DNA of 64,000 nucleotides from Aliivibrio finisterrensis (GCF_008933155.1 NZ_WBVP01000016.1:1-64000); one strand, 5' to 3'; shown: positions 49,154 to 59,973, numbered from the stretch's first letter. Notes: generated by a model not told the origin, from the sequence alone. Made by a program: numbers and translations.

Positions 49154-51511
49154 ATGCCTTTTACTTCTCGCAGCCTACTTGTCTCATTCGCTGGATGCCT
49201 TCTTTACGGAGCTCCCGTCATCGCTGATGATGGTAATCCTGTACCTCCAGAAAATAGTACAATCTTCCCTCTAAAAACTGACGCAATTAACTCTTGCGAA
49301 GTGACTGATAAAATGTCACAAGAGGAAGAGGAACAACAACCCGTTTTAATTCAAGCAGACAATGTTGAAGCCATTAATAATTCTAAAGCCGTTTATAAAG
49401 GTAATGTTCATATTATTAAAGGCCGACAAGAGATTAAAGCCGATAGCATCACTCTTCATCAGCAAGAAAACATTGCAATAGCTGAAGGTAATGTTGATTA
49501 CTCAAGCATGGATATGCGCTCAACCTCAGATAAAGTCACGACGGATTTAACTACCGAAGATACCACTATGGTTAATACGGCCTACAAGATGTCTTGTCAG
49601 CCTATTCGTGGTACAGCAAGCCGTGTATTAAAAACAGGACAAGAAATCTACCAATTAGAAGACGCCTCTTTCACTACCTGTCCTGCGGATGACAATAGCT
49701 GGCGCTTTAAAGCCAGTGATATCGAATTAGACCAATCTGATGAATGGGCAACCTTCTACAATGCTCGCTTTGAAGTGCTTGATGTTCCTATTTTTTACTT
49801 GCCTTATATTACCGTTCCTGTTGGCGATCAACGTAAAACAGGGGTATTAATCCCTAGTATAGGACTTGATAGTAAAAATGGTTTTGAGCTCTCTGTGCCT
49901 ATTTATTGGAATATCGCACCAAATTATGATGCAACCACAACCATTAATTACATGGAGAAGCGTGGTACCCAGTTAGAAGCTCAATTCCGTTATTTAGAAA
50001 GCTTCGGGCAAGGTACTGTCGACGTTGAATATCTTAATGATGATGCTAAATTCAAAGACAAAGGTGCTCGTTGGGGGGTAAGCTGGCATCATACGGGGAT
50101 CTACCAAAAGCACTGGAAGTTTGAAGTTGACTACTCCAAAGTCAGCGATATCGATTACTTCCAAGACTTAAATTCAAACATAGGTACTCGTGATGAAGGT
50201 CAATTAAGTCAATCAGGCGAAGTCTCTTATCGTACGCAGGATTGGGATATGACCATGCGTGTGCGCGACTTCCAAGTATTGGTTGAGGATCAAACACCAT
50301 ACCGACTAATGCCACAAATAGAATTTAACTATTATGCACCTCAGTTTTATAAAGAATTTGACTTCAACCTACATAGCCACGTGAGTAAATTTGCTATAGA
50401 TGACGAAGCAAAACCATCAGCAACACGAGTTCACTTAGAGCCTAAGTTAAGCTTACCATTAAGCTCCACTTGGTGGTCATTAACGCCTGAGGCGAGTTTA
50501 CTCTATACCTATTATTCTCAAGATTTTGATCGTTCAGAAACCTCACTATCAGGCTTATCAGAAGAAGTATCTCGAACCATTCCAGAAGTTCGTATTAATG
50601 GTGCTATCTATTTAGACAGCACTCATAAATTCTTAGGTGAGTACTTACAAACGTTAGAGCCTAAAATACAATATTTATACGTACCAGAAGTAGACCAAAG
50701 TGAGATCTATGGTGGCCGAGGTGAAGGCGGCTATGACAGCAGTAAACTGCAACTGGATTACTACGGATTATTTAGGGATCGTCAGTACAGTGGTGTTGAT
50801 TATATTTCATCAGCGAACCAATTCAGTATTGGTGCAACCTCACGGTTTTATGATGACAGCTATAAAGAGCGCATGAACATCTCTTTTGGTCAAATCCTTT
50901 ATATGGATGGTTCTGGTACCACTAATGAAAACGATACTAGCAACTCATCGGCTTGGGCTATAGAAAGTGACTTTAACTTCAATGACTACCTTTTCTATCA
51001 TGGCGGTATTCAGTACGATTCAAATATCAGTGAGCTTCAAATAGCAAACAGCACATTAGAATACCGATTCGCAAAAGGTTATGTTCAGGCCAACTATCGT
51101 TATGTAAGTAAAAATTACATCGAAAGTAATGTTCGCTTTGAGGATAATTCTATAGAGCAGATAACCCAACATGGTATCTATCAAGCTGGCTTACTGAGTG
51201 AATATAATCTTGGCCGAAATTGGGCTCTTAAAGGACAATACTTCCATGATACAAAAGAAGACCAAATGATAGAGGCCTTAGTAGGAGTAACCTATTTAAG
51301 TGATTGTTGGTCATTTGGTTTAACGTATAGTGATCAGCTAATCGCTCCTACAAATGATTCCACATTAGCCATTGGGAGTTACGAACCTGAATATGAAAGT
51401 AACCTGTTGCTATCAATTAGTATTCGAGGTTTGGGAAGTAACACTGGTATCACCTCTGGCTCAGCAACTAACGCACTGGGCTACGGTCGCCCATTTTATT
51501 TAAACAATTAA
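49154..51511 (+). CDS. lptD: LPS-assembly protein LptD
   Basis: LptD forms the outer-membrane translocon that inserts lipopolysaccharide. The 785-residue protein has a signal peptide (about 1-24), a jellyroll domain from residue 62 (VLIQADNVEAINNSKAVYKGNV) and a 26-strand barrel. Its cysteines are Cys48, Cys148, Cys176 and a single C-terminal Cys718, with Cys15 in the signal. E. coli has two adjacent C-terminal cysteines (724/725), so disulfide pairing must differ. It is the first gene of the lptD-surA-pdxA-ksgA-apaH series. Confidence 0.95.
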   Translation: MPFTSRSLLVSFAGCLLYGAPVIADDGNPVPPENSTIFPLKTDAINSCEVTDKMSQEEEEQQPVLIQADNVEAINNSKAVYKGNVHIIKGRQEIKADSITLHQQENIAIAEGNVDYSSMDMRSTSDKVTTDLTTEDTTMVNTAYKMSCQPIRGTASRVLKTGQEIYQLEDASFTTCPADDNSWRFKASDIELDQSDEWATFYNARFEVLDVPIFYLPYITVPVGDQRKTGVLIPSIGLDSKNGFELSVPIYWNIAPNYDATTTINYMEKRGTQLEAQFRYLESFGQGTVDVEYLNDDAKFKDKGARWGVSWHHTGIYQKHWKFEVDYSKVSDIDYFQDLNSNIGTRDEGQLSQSGEVSYRTQDWDMTMRVRDFQVLVEDQTPYRLMPQIEFNYYAPQFYKEFDFNLHSHVSKFAIDDEAKPSATRVHLEPKLSLPLSSTWWSLTPEASLLYTYYSQDFDRSETSLSGLSEEVSRTIPEVRINGAIYLDSTHKFLGEYLQTLEPKIQYLYVPEVDQSEIYGGRGEGGYDSSKLQLDYYGLFRDRQYSGVDYISSANQFSIGATSRFYDDSYKERMNISFGQILYMDGSGTTNENDTSNSSAWAIESDFNFNDYLFYHGGIQYDSNISELQIANSTLEYRFAKGYVQANYRYVSKNYIESNVRFEDNSIEQITQHGIYQAGLLSEYNLGRNWALKGQYFHDTKEDQMIEALVGVTYLSDCWSFGLTYSDQLIAPTNDSTLAIGSYEPEYESNLLLSISIRGLGSNTGITSGSATNALGYGRPFYLNN

Positions 51512-51581
51512 TTTATACGGATATACCTGAAGCGTCCTATGTTAATCGGACGCTTCACTCTCCTTACTCTTGGATGACACT

Positions 51582-52892
51582 ATGAAAAACTGGAAACTCC
51601 CATTAGTTAGCACATTATTACTTATGCTAACCATGAATGTACAAGCAGCACCGGTTGAATTAGATCGTGTTGTAGCGATTGTTGATGAAGGCGTTGTATT
51701 ACAAAGCGACATTGATACCTCTCTTAAAACAGTAAAAATAAACGCACAAGAAAAAGGACAACCTTTGCCGGAAGAGAGTGTTCTACGCGAACAAATTCTT
51801 GAAAAGCTTATTGTTGATACGATTCAAAGCCAACAAGCTGAAAAAATGGGTATTCGTATCGACGATACTCGACTTGAGGAAGCACTGAAGAACATAGCCA
51901 AAGAAAACAACATGACATTGGCGCAACTGCAACAAAAAACCGCAGCTCAAGGGCTTTCATACGCTAGCTTCCGTGAACAAATTCGCAAAGAGATAGCAGC
52001 AAGTGAAGCTCGAAACGCTCAAGTACGTCGTCGTATTAACATCCTTCCTCAAGAAGTAGAAAGCCTTGCTCTACTACTTGCTGAAGAGACTCAGGCAACA
52101 GTGCAATATAAAATCAGCCACATCCAATTACGAGCAGAAGATGGCGCAACTCAAGCAGATAAAGAAGTGTTAGAGCAGCAAGCGGATGAGCTTACCGAGC
52201 GCTTAAAACAAGGCGCTGATTTTGCTACCATGGCATATACTTACTCTAAAGGCCCTAAAGCACTTCAAGGTGGTGACTGGGGTTGGATGCGTAAAGAAGA
52301 AATGCCAACCATTTTTGCAGACCAAATTACGGGACAAGGAAAAAACAGCATTATCGGTCCATTCCGCTCTGGTGTAGGTTTCCATATTCTGAAAATTGAT
52401 GATGTTAAAGGCCTTGAGACTATTGCGGTTACTGAGGTAAATGCGCGTCATATTCTAATCAAAACCTCAGTTATCATGAGTGATGAAGGCGCTAAACGTC
52501 AGTTAAACACTATTATTGCTGATATTAAAGCAGGCAATGATACCTTTTCTGAAATGGCAAAGCGCTATAGCCAAGACCCAGGTTCTGCAGCAAGAGATGG
52601 TGAATTAGGCTTTCAAACCCCTGATTTATATGTTCCAGAATTTAAACACCAAGTAGAGACCTTGCCTGTTGGTCAAATCAGTGAACCATTTAAAACTGTT
52701 CATGGCTGGCACATTGTTGAAGTATTAGAGCGTCGTCAAGTTGATAGAACTGATGCTGCAATGAAAAACAAAGCATACCGTATTTTAATGAATCGTAAAT
52801 TTAACGAAGAAGCTGGCGCTTGGTTACAAGAAATCCGAGCTAGTGCTTATGTTGAAATACTAAATGATGATAGTGAAGAAGATAATGAATAA
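51582..52892 (+). CDS. surA: Periplasmic chaperone/isomerase SurA
   Basis: SurA escorts outer-membrane proteins such as LptD through the periplasm and has prolyl isomerase domains. From the ATG at 51582 the product is 436 residues. It has a signal peptide (cleaved near QAAP), an N-terminal chaperone domain with [18 protein letters not shown]-like sequence ([17 protein letters not shown]) and two PpiC parvulin domains ([11 protein letters not shown] and [10 protein letters not shown]). I prefer this start to a TTG four codons earlier. It follows lptD by 70 bp and its end overlaps pdxA. Confidence 0.95.
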   Translation: MKNWKLPLVSTLLLMLTMNVQAAPVELDRVVAIVDEGVVLQSDIDTSLKTVKINAQEKGQPLPEESVLREQILEKLIVDTIQSQQAEKMGIRIDDTRLEEALKNIAKENNMTLAQLQQKTAAQGLSYASFREQIRKEIAASEARNAQVRRRINILPQEVESLALLLAEETQATVQYKISHIQLRAEDGATQADKEVLEQQADELTERLKQGADFATMAYTYSKGPKALQGGDWGWMRKEEMPTIFADQITGQGKNSIIGPFRSGVGFHILKIDDVKGLETIAVTEVNARHILIKTSVIMSDEGAKRQLNTIIADIKAGNDTFSEMAKRYSQDPGSAARDGELGFQTPDLYVPEFKHQVETLPVGQISEPFKTVHGWHIVEVLERRQVDRTDAAMKNKAYRILMNRKFNEEAGAWLQEIRASAYVEILNDDSEEDNE

Positions 52893-53874
52893 GATTAAAC
52901 GAATTGCCATTACTCCTGGAGAGCCATCAGGTATTGGGCCAGATCTTGTTCTTACTATTGCACAACAAAATTGGCCGCATCAATTAGTTGTCTGTGGCAA
53001 TAAGAATGCGCTAGAGCAGAGAGCTAAGTTACTAAATATTGATATTTCAATTGAAGAATATAATGTGCAATCTCCAGCCAAAGCCCACCAAGCTGGCACT
53101 TTAATTGTCGATGATATTGCTTTAGGCGCAGAAGTTATTGCAGGTGAGCTCAATGAAGCCAATGGACATTATGTTCTTGAAACATTACGTCGAGCAGCGC
53201 AAGGCAATATGGATGGTGAATTCGATGCTGTCGTTACTGGCCCTGTACATAAAGGCGTCATTAATCGTGCAGGAGTGGCATTCAGTGGTCATACAGAATT
53301 TTTTGCAGAGCAATCAAACACTCAACAAGTTGTGATGATGCTTGCTACTGAAGGCTTACGTGTGGCGTTAGTAACGACTCACATACCACTCGCTTATGTA
53401 TCAAAAGCCATTACTGCTGATCGCTTAAAACAAGTGACTCAAATTCTACATCAAGACTTAATCACTAAGTTTGGAATTGCCAAACCATCAATTTTTGTGT
53501 GCGGTTTAAATCCTCATGCAGGTGAAGATGGCTGTCTTGGTCGTGAAGAAATTGATATCATTACGCCAGCATTAAATGAATTACGTGAAGAAGAAGGAAT
53601 GAATCTTATTGGTCCATTACCTGCTGACACGCTATTTCAAGATAAATACTTACAAGAAGCGGATGCGGTACTAGCGATGTATCACGATCAAGGGCTTCCT
53701 GTGTTAAAATTTAAAGGTTTTGGAAAATCAGTAAACATTACATTAGGTTTACCGTTTATCCGAACCTCAGTAGACCATGGTACTGCATTGGAATTGGCGG
53801 GTACTGGAAAAGCAGATGCAGGAAGCTTTATTACCGCACTAACCCATGCAATTGAACTGGTAGAGAAAAAATGA
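52885..53874 (+). CDS. pdxA: 4-hydroxythreonine-4-phosphate dehydrogenase PdxA
   Basis: PdxA oxidises 4-phosphohydroxy-L-threonine in pyridoxal-phosphate synthesis. The 329-residue enzyme starts [22 protein letters not shown]. It has [21 protein letters not shown], the metal-binding [17 protein letters not shown] and [14 protein letters not shown] start it at 52885, where ATGAATAA overlaps the surA stop by 8 bases. Seven further upstream residues are possible but overlap surA without benefit. ksgA overlaps its stop by 4 bases. Confidence 0.95.
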   Translation: MNKIKRIAITPGEPSGIGPDLVLTIAQQNWPHQLVVCGNKNALEQRAKLLNIDISIEEYNVQSPAKAHQAGTLIVDDIALGAEVIAGELNEANGHYVLETLRRAAQGNMDGEFDAVVTGPVHKGVINRAGVAFSGHTEFFAEQSNTQQVVMMLATEGLRVALVTTHIPLAYVSKAITADRLKQVTQILHQDLITKFGIAKPSIFVCGLNPHAGEDGCLGREEIDIITPALNELREEEGMNLIGPLPADTLFQDKYLQEADAVLAMYHDQGLPVLKFKGFGKSVNITLGLPFIRTSVDHGTALELAGTGKADAGSFITALTHAIELVEKK

Positions 53875-54704
53875 GTACTAGAAATGATGTCCATTTAGGC
53901 CATAAAGCAAGAAAACGCTTTGGTCAAAACTTCTTAAATGACCCTTATGTGATCGATGGAATCGTATCTGCAATCAACCCTCTGCCAGGCCAAAACCTTG
54001 TAGAAATTGGTCCAGGTCTTGGTGCTATCACTGAACCAGTTGGCCGTGAAGTTGATAAATTTACTGTTATCGAACTTGACCGTGACTTAGCAGAACGTCT
54101 TCGTAACCATCCTGAATTAGGCAGTAAACTGACGATTCATGAAGGCGATGCTATGCGTTTCGACTTTACTCAGTTAATTAAAGAAAATAATAAGCTGCGT
54201 ATTTTCGGTAACTTGCCATACAACATCTCAACACCACTAATGTTCCACCTATTTGAATTCCATAAAGACGTATTAGACATGCACTTTATGCTACAAAAAG
54301 AAGTGGTGAACCGTTTGGCCGCAGGCCCTGGTACAAAAGCATATGGTCGCTTAACCGTTATGGCGCAATACTTCTGTAAAGTAATGCCTGTATTAGAAGT
54401 GCCACCAACAGCGTTTGTTCCGCCACCGAAGGTAGATTCAGCAGTTGTTCGCTTAGTACCTTATGAAGTATTACCGTACCCTGCGAAGAACTTAAAGTGG
54501 CTTGATCGCGTGTGTCGTGAAGGCTTTAACCAACGTCGTAAGACTGTTCGTAACTGTTATAAAGCATTACTGACTAAAGAGCAGCTAGAAGAATTAGGCA
54601 TTAACCCTACTATGCGCCCTGAAAACCTTACATTAGAGCAGTTTGTTACTATGGCAAACTGGTTAAATGACAATTATCAGGCTGAAACAGAAACGTCTAA
54701 GTAA
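53871..54704 (+). CDS. rsmA: 16S rRNA (adenine1518-N6/adenine1519-N6)-dimethyltransferase KsgA
   Basis: KsgA (RsmA) dimethylates two adjacent adenines near the 3' end of 16S rRNA, late in small-subunit maturation. The 277-residue enzyme has [10 protein letters not shown], the AdoMet motif [14 protein letters not shown] and the catalytic [10 protein letters not shown]. The C-terminal [14 protein letters not shown] is also typical. It overlaps pdxA by 4 bases. E. coli has apaG directly after this gene, but here a terminator follows. Confidence 0.97.
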   Translation: MSTRNDVHLGHKARKRFGQNFLNDPYVIDGIVSAINPLPGQNLVEIGPGLGAITEPVGREVDKFTVIELDRDLAERLRNHPELGSKLTIHEGDAMRFDFTQLIKENNKLRIFGNLPYNISTPLMFHLFEFHKDVLDMHFMLQKEVVNRLAAGPGTKAYGRLTVMAQYFCKVMPVLEVPPTAFVPPPKVDSAVVRLVPYEVLPYPAKNLKWLDRVCREGFNQRRKTVRNCYKALLTKEQLEELGINPTMRPENLTLEQFVTMANWLNDNYQAETETSK

Positions 54705-54733
54705 CTGGGTTTGTATTCATAAATTATACATAT

Positions 54734-54762
54734 TAAAAGGTGACTTTATTGTCACCTTTTTT
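54734..54762 (+). terminator. Terminator of the lptD-surA-pdxA-ksgA operon
   Basis: AAAAGGTGAC and GTCACCTTTT arms with a TTTATT loop and a T run follow ksgA by 30 bp. It would separate ksgA from apaH, which probably has its own promoter. Confidence 0.9.
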
Positions 54763-54809
54763 CTATCTAATACCAATTGATGTAAGCTTTATTAATTAAA
54801 GGAATATAT

Positions 54810-55625
54810 ATGGCGACCTACTTTGTTGGAGATATTCAAGGTTGTTTAGATGAGCTACAGATCTTATTAGAGCAGGTCCATTTTAATAAAGAAACAGACC
54901 AACTATGGCTAACCGGAGATTTGGTAGCTCGCGGACCAAAATCATTAGAAACTTTACGCTTTGTAAAGTCATTAGGATCAGCAGCCGTGACTATTTTAGG
55001 TAATCATGATTTGCATTTACTGGCGGTATCTCAGGGCATTTCTCGTGTTAAAGAAAAAGACAAAACAGCACCTATCTTTACGGCACCTGATAGTAAGGAG
55101 TTACTAACTTGGCTACGTCATCAACCATTATTAGCCGTTAACTCTGAACATAATATCGTAATGAGTCACGCAGGGATCTCCCCTCAATGGGATATTAATA
55201 CTGCCATTGAGTGCGCGCATGAAGTTGAAGCGATTTTACAATCGGACAAATGGATTTGGTTATTAGAGAATATGTATGATAACCAGCCTGATGTATGGAG
55301 AGAAGATCTTACCGATATTGAGCGTTACCGTTATATTATCAACGCTTTTACACGCATGCGTTTTTGTTATTCTGATGGTCGCTTAGATATGAAATGTAAG
55401 CTGCCACCTCAAGAGATTAGTGATGATGAACTCTTTCCTTGGTTTGAGCTAGAAAATCGTCTTCCTCTTTCGCATAAAGTGATTTTTGGTCACTGGGCGG
55501 CATTGATGGGGCATGATGGAAATAACGTAATAGCGCTCGATACAGGCTGTGTATGGGGGGAATATATGACGATGTATCGTGTTGATGATGGGAAGTATTT
55601 TACTCAAAAAGCAATAGAGCAGTAA
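54810..55625 (+). CDS. apaH: Diadenosine tetraphosphatase ApaH
   Basis: ApaH hydrolyses Ap4A to two ADP and removes Np4 caps from RNA. The 271-residue metallophosphatase has VGDIQGCLDEL, LTGDLVARGPKSLE and GNHDLHLLAV. It also has MSHAGISPQW and the HWAALMGH segment. AAAGGAA precedes the ATG. apaG is missing between it and ksgA, although E. coli and other Vibrio genomes have it there. Confidence 0.95.
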   Translation: MATYFVGDIQGCLDELQILLEQVHFNKETDQLWLTGDLVARGPKSLETLRFVKSLGSAAVTILGNHDLHLLAVSQGISRVKEKDKTAPIFTAPDSKELLTWLRHQPLLAVNSEHNIVMSHAGISPQWDINTAIECAHEVEAILQSDKWIWLLENMYDNQPDVWREDLTDIERYRYIINAFTRMRFCYSDGRLDMKCKLPPQEISDDELFPWFELENRLPLSHKVIFGHWAALMGHDGNNVIALDTGCVWGEYMTMYRVDDGKYFTQKAIEQ

Positions 55626-55629
55626 CGAG

Positions 55630-55820
55630 GAAGAGCAGAGACTAGGAACTATACGCTTCGCTGACTAGAAGCTATAAAAGCAAAGAGCGAGGTTTCAGGT
55701 TTCAGGAAAATCAAAAGCGAGTACACCTGAACCCTGCAAGCGCAGCGTCCTGAAACCTAATTTGTCACAATGCTACTTATACGCGCTCTTATAGTCTCTA
55801 GTCTCTAGTTAGCGCAGCGT
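55630..55820. repeat. Imperfect inverted-repeat element with heptamer units between apaH and folA
   Basis: The 200-bp gap contains AGAGACT (55637), two AGGTTTC units plus AGG (55690-55706), an inverted CCTGAAACCT (55749-55758), the word GCGCAGCG (55740-55747 and 55812-55819), GCTCTTATA (55785-55793) and two inverted AGAGACT units (55793-55806). These same words make up the array at 30565-30669. The left and right halves are roughly inverse. No ORF is present. It looks like an intergenic repeat family, not a regulatory site. Confidence 0.7.
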
Positions 55821-55828
55821 ATAGCCTC

Positions 55829-56350
55829 TTACCTCTCAAGAACCACAAATTCCATATCGTACTGATTTTTTTCATCTTTCGAGTACGTTTCAGAGTGAGT
55901 CCGATTCCAGCCTTCACCCCAATCTGGGAACTGCGTATCGCCATCAATATCAGCATCGATAAACGTCAGATACAACTTATCCGCATCAGCAAGACACGCT
56001 TGGTAAATTGACCCACCACCAATAATCATCAGCTCTTCAATATCACCTGCAACTTGCTTCGCTTCTTCAATTGAAGTTACGCAAGTCACACCATCGATTT
56101 TCAAATTAGTATCGCGACTTAATACAATATTCAAACGCCCTGGTAAAGGACGACCAATCGATTCATAGGTTTTACGCCCCATCACAATTGGTTTACCCAT
56201 AGTACACTGCTTAAACCAAGCAAAATCAGCAGGTAAGTGCCATGGCATTTGATTATTTTTACCAATAACTAGAGGTTGAGAATTTGACAGATTGCACGAT
56301 TTATCAATTTTTCCATTATGTGCCATGGCTGCAATCATACTAATCTTCAT
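55829..56350 (-). CDS. folA: Dihydrofolate reductase FolA, with an N-terminal loop insertion
   Basis: FolA reduces dihydrofolate to tetrahydrofolate using NADPH and is the trimethoprim target. The 173-residue enzyme has MPWHLPADFAWFK with catalytic Asp42 (E. coli Asp27), VMGRKTYESIGRPLPGR and MIIGGGSIYQ. Compared with E. coli (159 residues) about 14 extra residues sit between the first strand and the substrate-binding segment (about residues 12-26, including KIDKSCNLSNSQ). That is where the Met20 loop begins. It is convergent with apaH. Confidence 0.93.
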   Translation of the reverse strand: MKISMIAAMAHNGKIDKSCNLSNSQPLVIGKNNQMPWHLPADFAWFKQCTMGKPIVMGRKTYESIGRPLPGRLNIVLSRDTNLKIDGVTCVTSIEEAKQVAGDIEELMIIGGGSIYQACLADADKLYLTFIDADIDGDTQFPDWGEGWNRTHSETYSKDEKNQYDMEFVVLER

Positions 56351-56416
56351 TTATTCTAAATCTCATTTTATTAAGCAAAAAAAACTGGTCCGTAGAATAA
56401 CAAATTAATACCTTTA

Positions 56417-56905
56417 TCACACTATAGATTTTCTACGGTAAAACAGTAGCCCAGGCATAGCAAGGCCAATCGCAAGTGCTGCTATAGTAAATAAGGTCTT
56501 AATTAAATTATCAATCATCATGGCCCATAACTCTGGAGAATAACCAAGATGATTAATTTCGACCACGGCGATCATTGCCTTAAATGCAAAGACTCCCGGA
56601 ACCATTGGGATCAAAGCGGCAACCGTAAATACTTTAGGGTGTGCGAGAAATCGATGCGACCAATGTACGCCTATCATACCTACCGTAGTTGCGGCGCATA
56701 GTGTTGCCCACTCTAAAGGCGCACCATGATGCATTAATAAAAATCGTGTCCCATGGCCAATTGCTCCACCAATGGCACAATATTTCAAAGCCTTAGCCGG
56801 TACATTAAATACCAAGGCAAAACCAACTGCAGGGATCATGGCAAAAAACATGTCATTTAATAAAGCGAGGAATAAATCAAAATTCGAATTAATTAAAACA
56901 TTCAT
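56417..56905 (-). CDS. yjjB: Threonine/serine exporter small subunit, YjjB family
   Basis: This 162-residue membrane protein has about five helices and belongs to the ThrE_3/YjjB family. With YjjP it makes up a split ThrE-type exporter, linked to succinate or amino-acid export in E. coli. Its start overlaps the yjjP stop by one base. No signal peptide is present. The partner gene beside it supports the call. Confidence 0.85.
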   Translation of the reverse strand: MNVLINSNFDLFLALLNDMFFAMIPAVGFALVFNVPAKALKYCAIGGAIGHGTRFLLMHHGAPLEWATLCAATTVGMIGVHWSHRFLAHPKVFTVAALIPMVPGVFAFKAMIAVVEINHLGYSPELWAMMIDNLIKTLFTIAALAIGLAMPGLLFYRRKSIV

Positions 56906-57684
56906 TAGTTAATCCATCCCCAGACACCAACCAAGTTCATCGCACCCACAATCCCAATGCTGGTTGCTAGGGTAAGTAAGGTCGCAAATGTCCATCGAGC
57001 AATTCCCATATTAACGTACCCTTTCACCATATCGGCAACGGCATTTATTAAAGGGAAACCGGGAACAAGCATCAAAACAGAAGAAGCCATTGCAAGAAAA
57101 GGAATATTACCAATGTGATAAATGACAGCTTGAGAGGAGATAAGAGTAGTCACAAAGGCAGTGATACCAAAGTTAAGCAGAGGATTAAATTGTCGATGTC
57201 CTATTTCTTGACGAACAATCATGCCTAATGAAGAAGCTAAAAATGTCATCATAAATACAGGCCAATCACCTCCTGCTAAACGACTAAAACTGGCACATGA
57301 TAAACCTATCATCACAACCACAAGCCAGCGGTTATATCTTTCAGGGCTAATATTATCTAGCTTAGCGGTTGCTTCATGCCGATCCAATAACCCTTTTTCC
57401 GACATAATACAGATCCGTTGGATCTCAGTAATTGCCCTCATATTAATGCCGCGATCGGGGGCTCTTCGAGCCGTTGTCATACAATGCTCATTAATGATGG
57501 TCGTGATCACTAGTGAACTTGCTGACAATGATATTTCGACATCATCTGCCCCGACGGCAACGCCTAAGCGACGGCTGACATCAGAAACCAAACTACTTTC
57601 AGCTCCATGCTGTAATAGCATTTGCCCTGCTTTTGCTACTAAGCGGGATATCTCTCTTTGCTTCTCATCCATGTTTATTCGCAA
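56905..57684 (-). CDS. yjjP: Threonine/serine exporter large subunit, YjjP family
   Basis: This 259-residue protein of the ThrE_2/YjjP family has a soluble N-terminal domain (QREISRLVAKAGQMLLQHGAESSLVSD) and about five C-terminal helices with VLMLVPGFPLINAVADMVKG. An ATG four codons into the reading (57672, MDEKQREI) is an alternative start. It forms a two-gene unit with yjjB. The transported substrate in this organism is uncertain. Confidence 0.87.
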   Translation of the reverse strand: MRINMDEKQREISRLVAKAGQMLLQHGAESSLVSDVSRRLGVAVGADDVEISLSASSLVITTIINEHCMTTARRAPDRGINMRAITEIQRICIMSEKGLLDRHEATAKLDNISPERYNRWLVVVMIGLSCASFSRLAGGDWPVFMMTFLASSLGMIVRQEIGHRQFNPLLNFGITAFVTTLISSQAVIYHIGNIPFLAMASSVLMLVPGFPLINAVADMVKGYVNMGIARWTFATLLTLATSIGIVGAMNLVGVWGWIN

Positions 57685-57747
57685 TGATTGATTAAATTAA
57701 AACCCATTCTAATCATTTCGATATAATGTTTACTGATTTAAATACAA

Positions 57748-57774
57748 AAAAACCGCAACAAGTGCGGTTTTTTA
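57748..57774 (-). terminator. Terminator of rplU-rpmA-obgE
   Basis: AAAACCGCA and TGCGGTTTT arms around a short loop with A and T runs on both sides lie just past obgE on the minus strand and upstream of yjjP. It can act in both directions. Confidence 0.85.
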
Positions 57775-57802
57775 TTATTATCTGTAATAGAAGCAGATTG
57801 AA

Positions 57803-59023
<1,221 letters not shown>

Positions 59024-59131
59024 TTACATAAAAAGGCATTCGAGTATCAAGTACGGCTGATTTACTGTAGACCAGTGAATAAGGTCTCAATCGTTGATCA
59101 TCAATGATCTTTACGCTACGTATATATTAAT

Positions 59132-59214
59132 ATAGTCACTAGTTAAGTACTCTAACATTGATATCTATAAAGATGGATATAATTATAGATGAAGAGTGCT
59201 TAACTGGTGACTAT
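59132..59214. repeat. Large inverted repeat, 22-bp arms, between rpmA and obgE
   Basis: The left arm ATAGTCACTAGTTAAG (59132-59147, plus TACTCT) and the right arm (59193-59214) match in inverted orientation at 20 of 22 positions. The two differences are both T/C, which become G-U pairs in a plus-strand RNA. The spacer is 39 bases, AT-rich. There is no coding capacity. It could be a MITE remnant or an mRNA structure. Confidence 0.85.
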
Positions 59215-59221
59215 CCATAAA

Positions 59222-59254
59222 TAAAAAGCCCCGCCAATTGGCAGGGCTTTAGAA
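59222..59254 (-). terminator. Terminator after rpmA
   Basis: On the minus strand AAAGCCCTGCC and GGCGGGGCTTT flank AATT and are followed by a T run, 20 bp past the rpmA stop. It would end most rplU-rpmA transcripts, so obgE may depend on read-through or on its own promoter in the 295-bp gap. Confidence 0.85.
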
Positions 59255-59270
59255 TTAACTTATAAAGTTA

Positions 59271-59528
59271 TTATTCAGCTTCGATAGAAACGAATTTACG
59301 GTTTTTAGGACCTTTAACTTCAAATTTCACTTTACCTTCAGATAGAGCGAAAAGAGTGTGGTCTTTACCGATGCCTACGTTAGTTCCAGCGTGGAATTTA
59401 GTACCACGTTGACGTACGATGATGTTACCTGCAAGAACAGATTCGCCACCGAAACGCTTAACACCAAGACGTTTACTTTCTGAATCGCGGCCGTTACGAG
59501 TAGAACCGCCAGCTTTTTTATGTGCCAT
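59271..59528 (-). CDS. rpmA: Large-subunit ribosomal protein L27
   Basis: L27 reaches the peptidyl-transferase centre with its N-terminal arm. The 85-residue product has [20 protein letters not shown], which matches L27 exactly, with no cleavable N-terminal extension. It follows rplU by 17 bp. Confidence 0.97.
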   Translation of the reverse strand: MAHKKAGGSTRNGRDSESKRLGVKRFGGESVLAGNIIVRQRGTKFHAGTNVGIGKDHTLFALSEGKVKFEVKGPKNRKFVSIEAE

Positions 59529-59545
59529 TTGTTATTCTCCTTAAA

Positions 59546-59857
59546 TTAAGCGCTGATGCCAGTGATTCTGACTTCAGTGAACCATTGACGATGGCCCTGC
59601 TGCTTACGAGAATGCTTACGACGACGGAACTTAACGATTTTAATTTTATCGCCACGACCGTGCTGAACTACTTCCGCAGTTACTTTACCGCCAGCTACTA
59701 GAGGTGCACCAACAGTGATTTCTTCACCATTAGCAATCATAAGAACGTTGTCGAAATCAACTGTTGCGCCAGTCTCAACGTCTAATTTTTCCAAGCGAAG
59801 AGTTTGACCTTCACTTACACGGTGTTGTTTACCACCAGATTGGAAAACAGCGTACAT
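59546..59857 (-). CDS. rplU: Large-subunit ribosomal protein L21
   Basis: L21 binds 23S rRNA during early 50S assembly. The 103-residue product has [18 protein letters not shown] and the signature [21 protein letters not shown] (as [18 protein letters not shown]). It is preceded by a strong promoter and heads rplU-rpmA. Confidence 0.97.
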   Translation of the reverse strand: MYAVFQSGGKQHRVSEGQTLRLEKLDVETGATVDFDNVLMIANGEEITVGAPLVAGGKVTAEVVQHGRGDKIKIVKFRRRKHSRKQQGHRQWFTEVRITGISA

Positions 59858-59944
59858 ATTTTACTCCGCTACTTTCGCACTACCATTTATTTTGTTTACT
59901 CAACAATTTTGGTGTGCGTTAAACTTGTCATCAATAGGGCGTGG

Positions 59945-59973
59945 ATTCTACGCGAATGATTTCAATCTGACAA
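59945..59973 (-). promoter_or_regulatory. Promoter of rplU-rpmA
   Basis: On the minus strand TTGTCA (59968-59973) and TAGAAT (59945-59950) are exactly 17 bp apart, about 88 bp upstream of rplU. Both hexamers differ from consensus by one base. Confidence 0.8.

Noticed and set aside
57221-57691. Plus-strand ORF (156 codons) opposite yjjP
   Set aside because: yjjP is clearly supported by family motifs, and the antisense ORF has no ribosome-binding site or recognisable domain.
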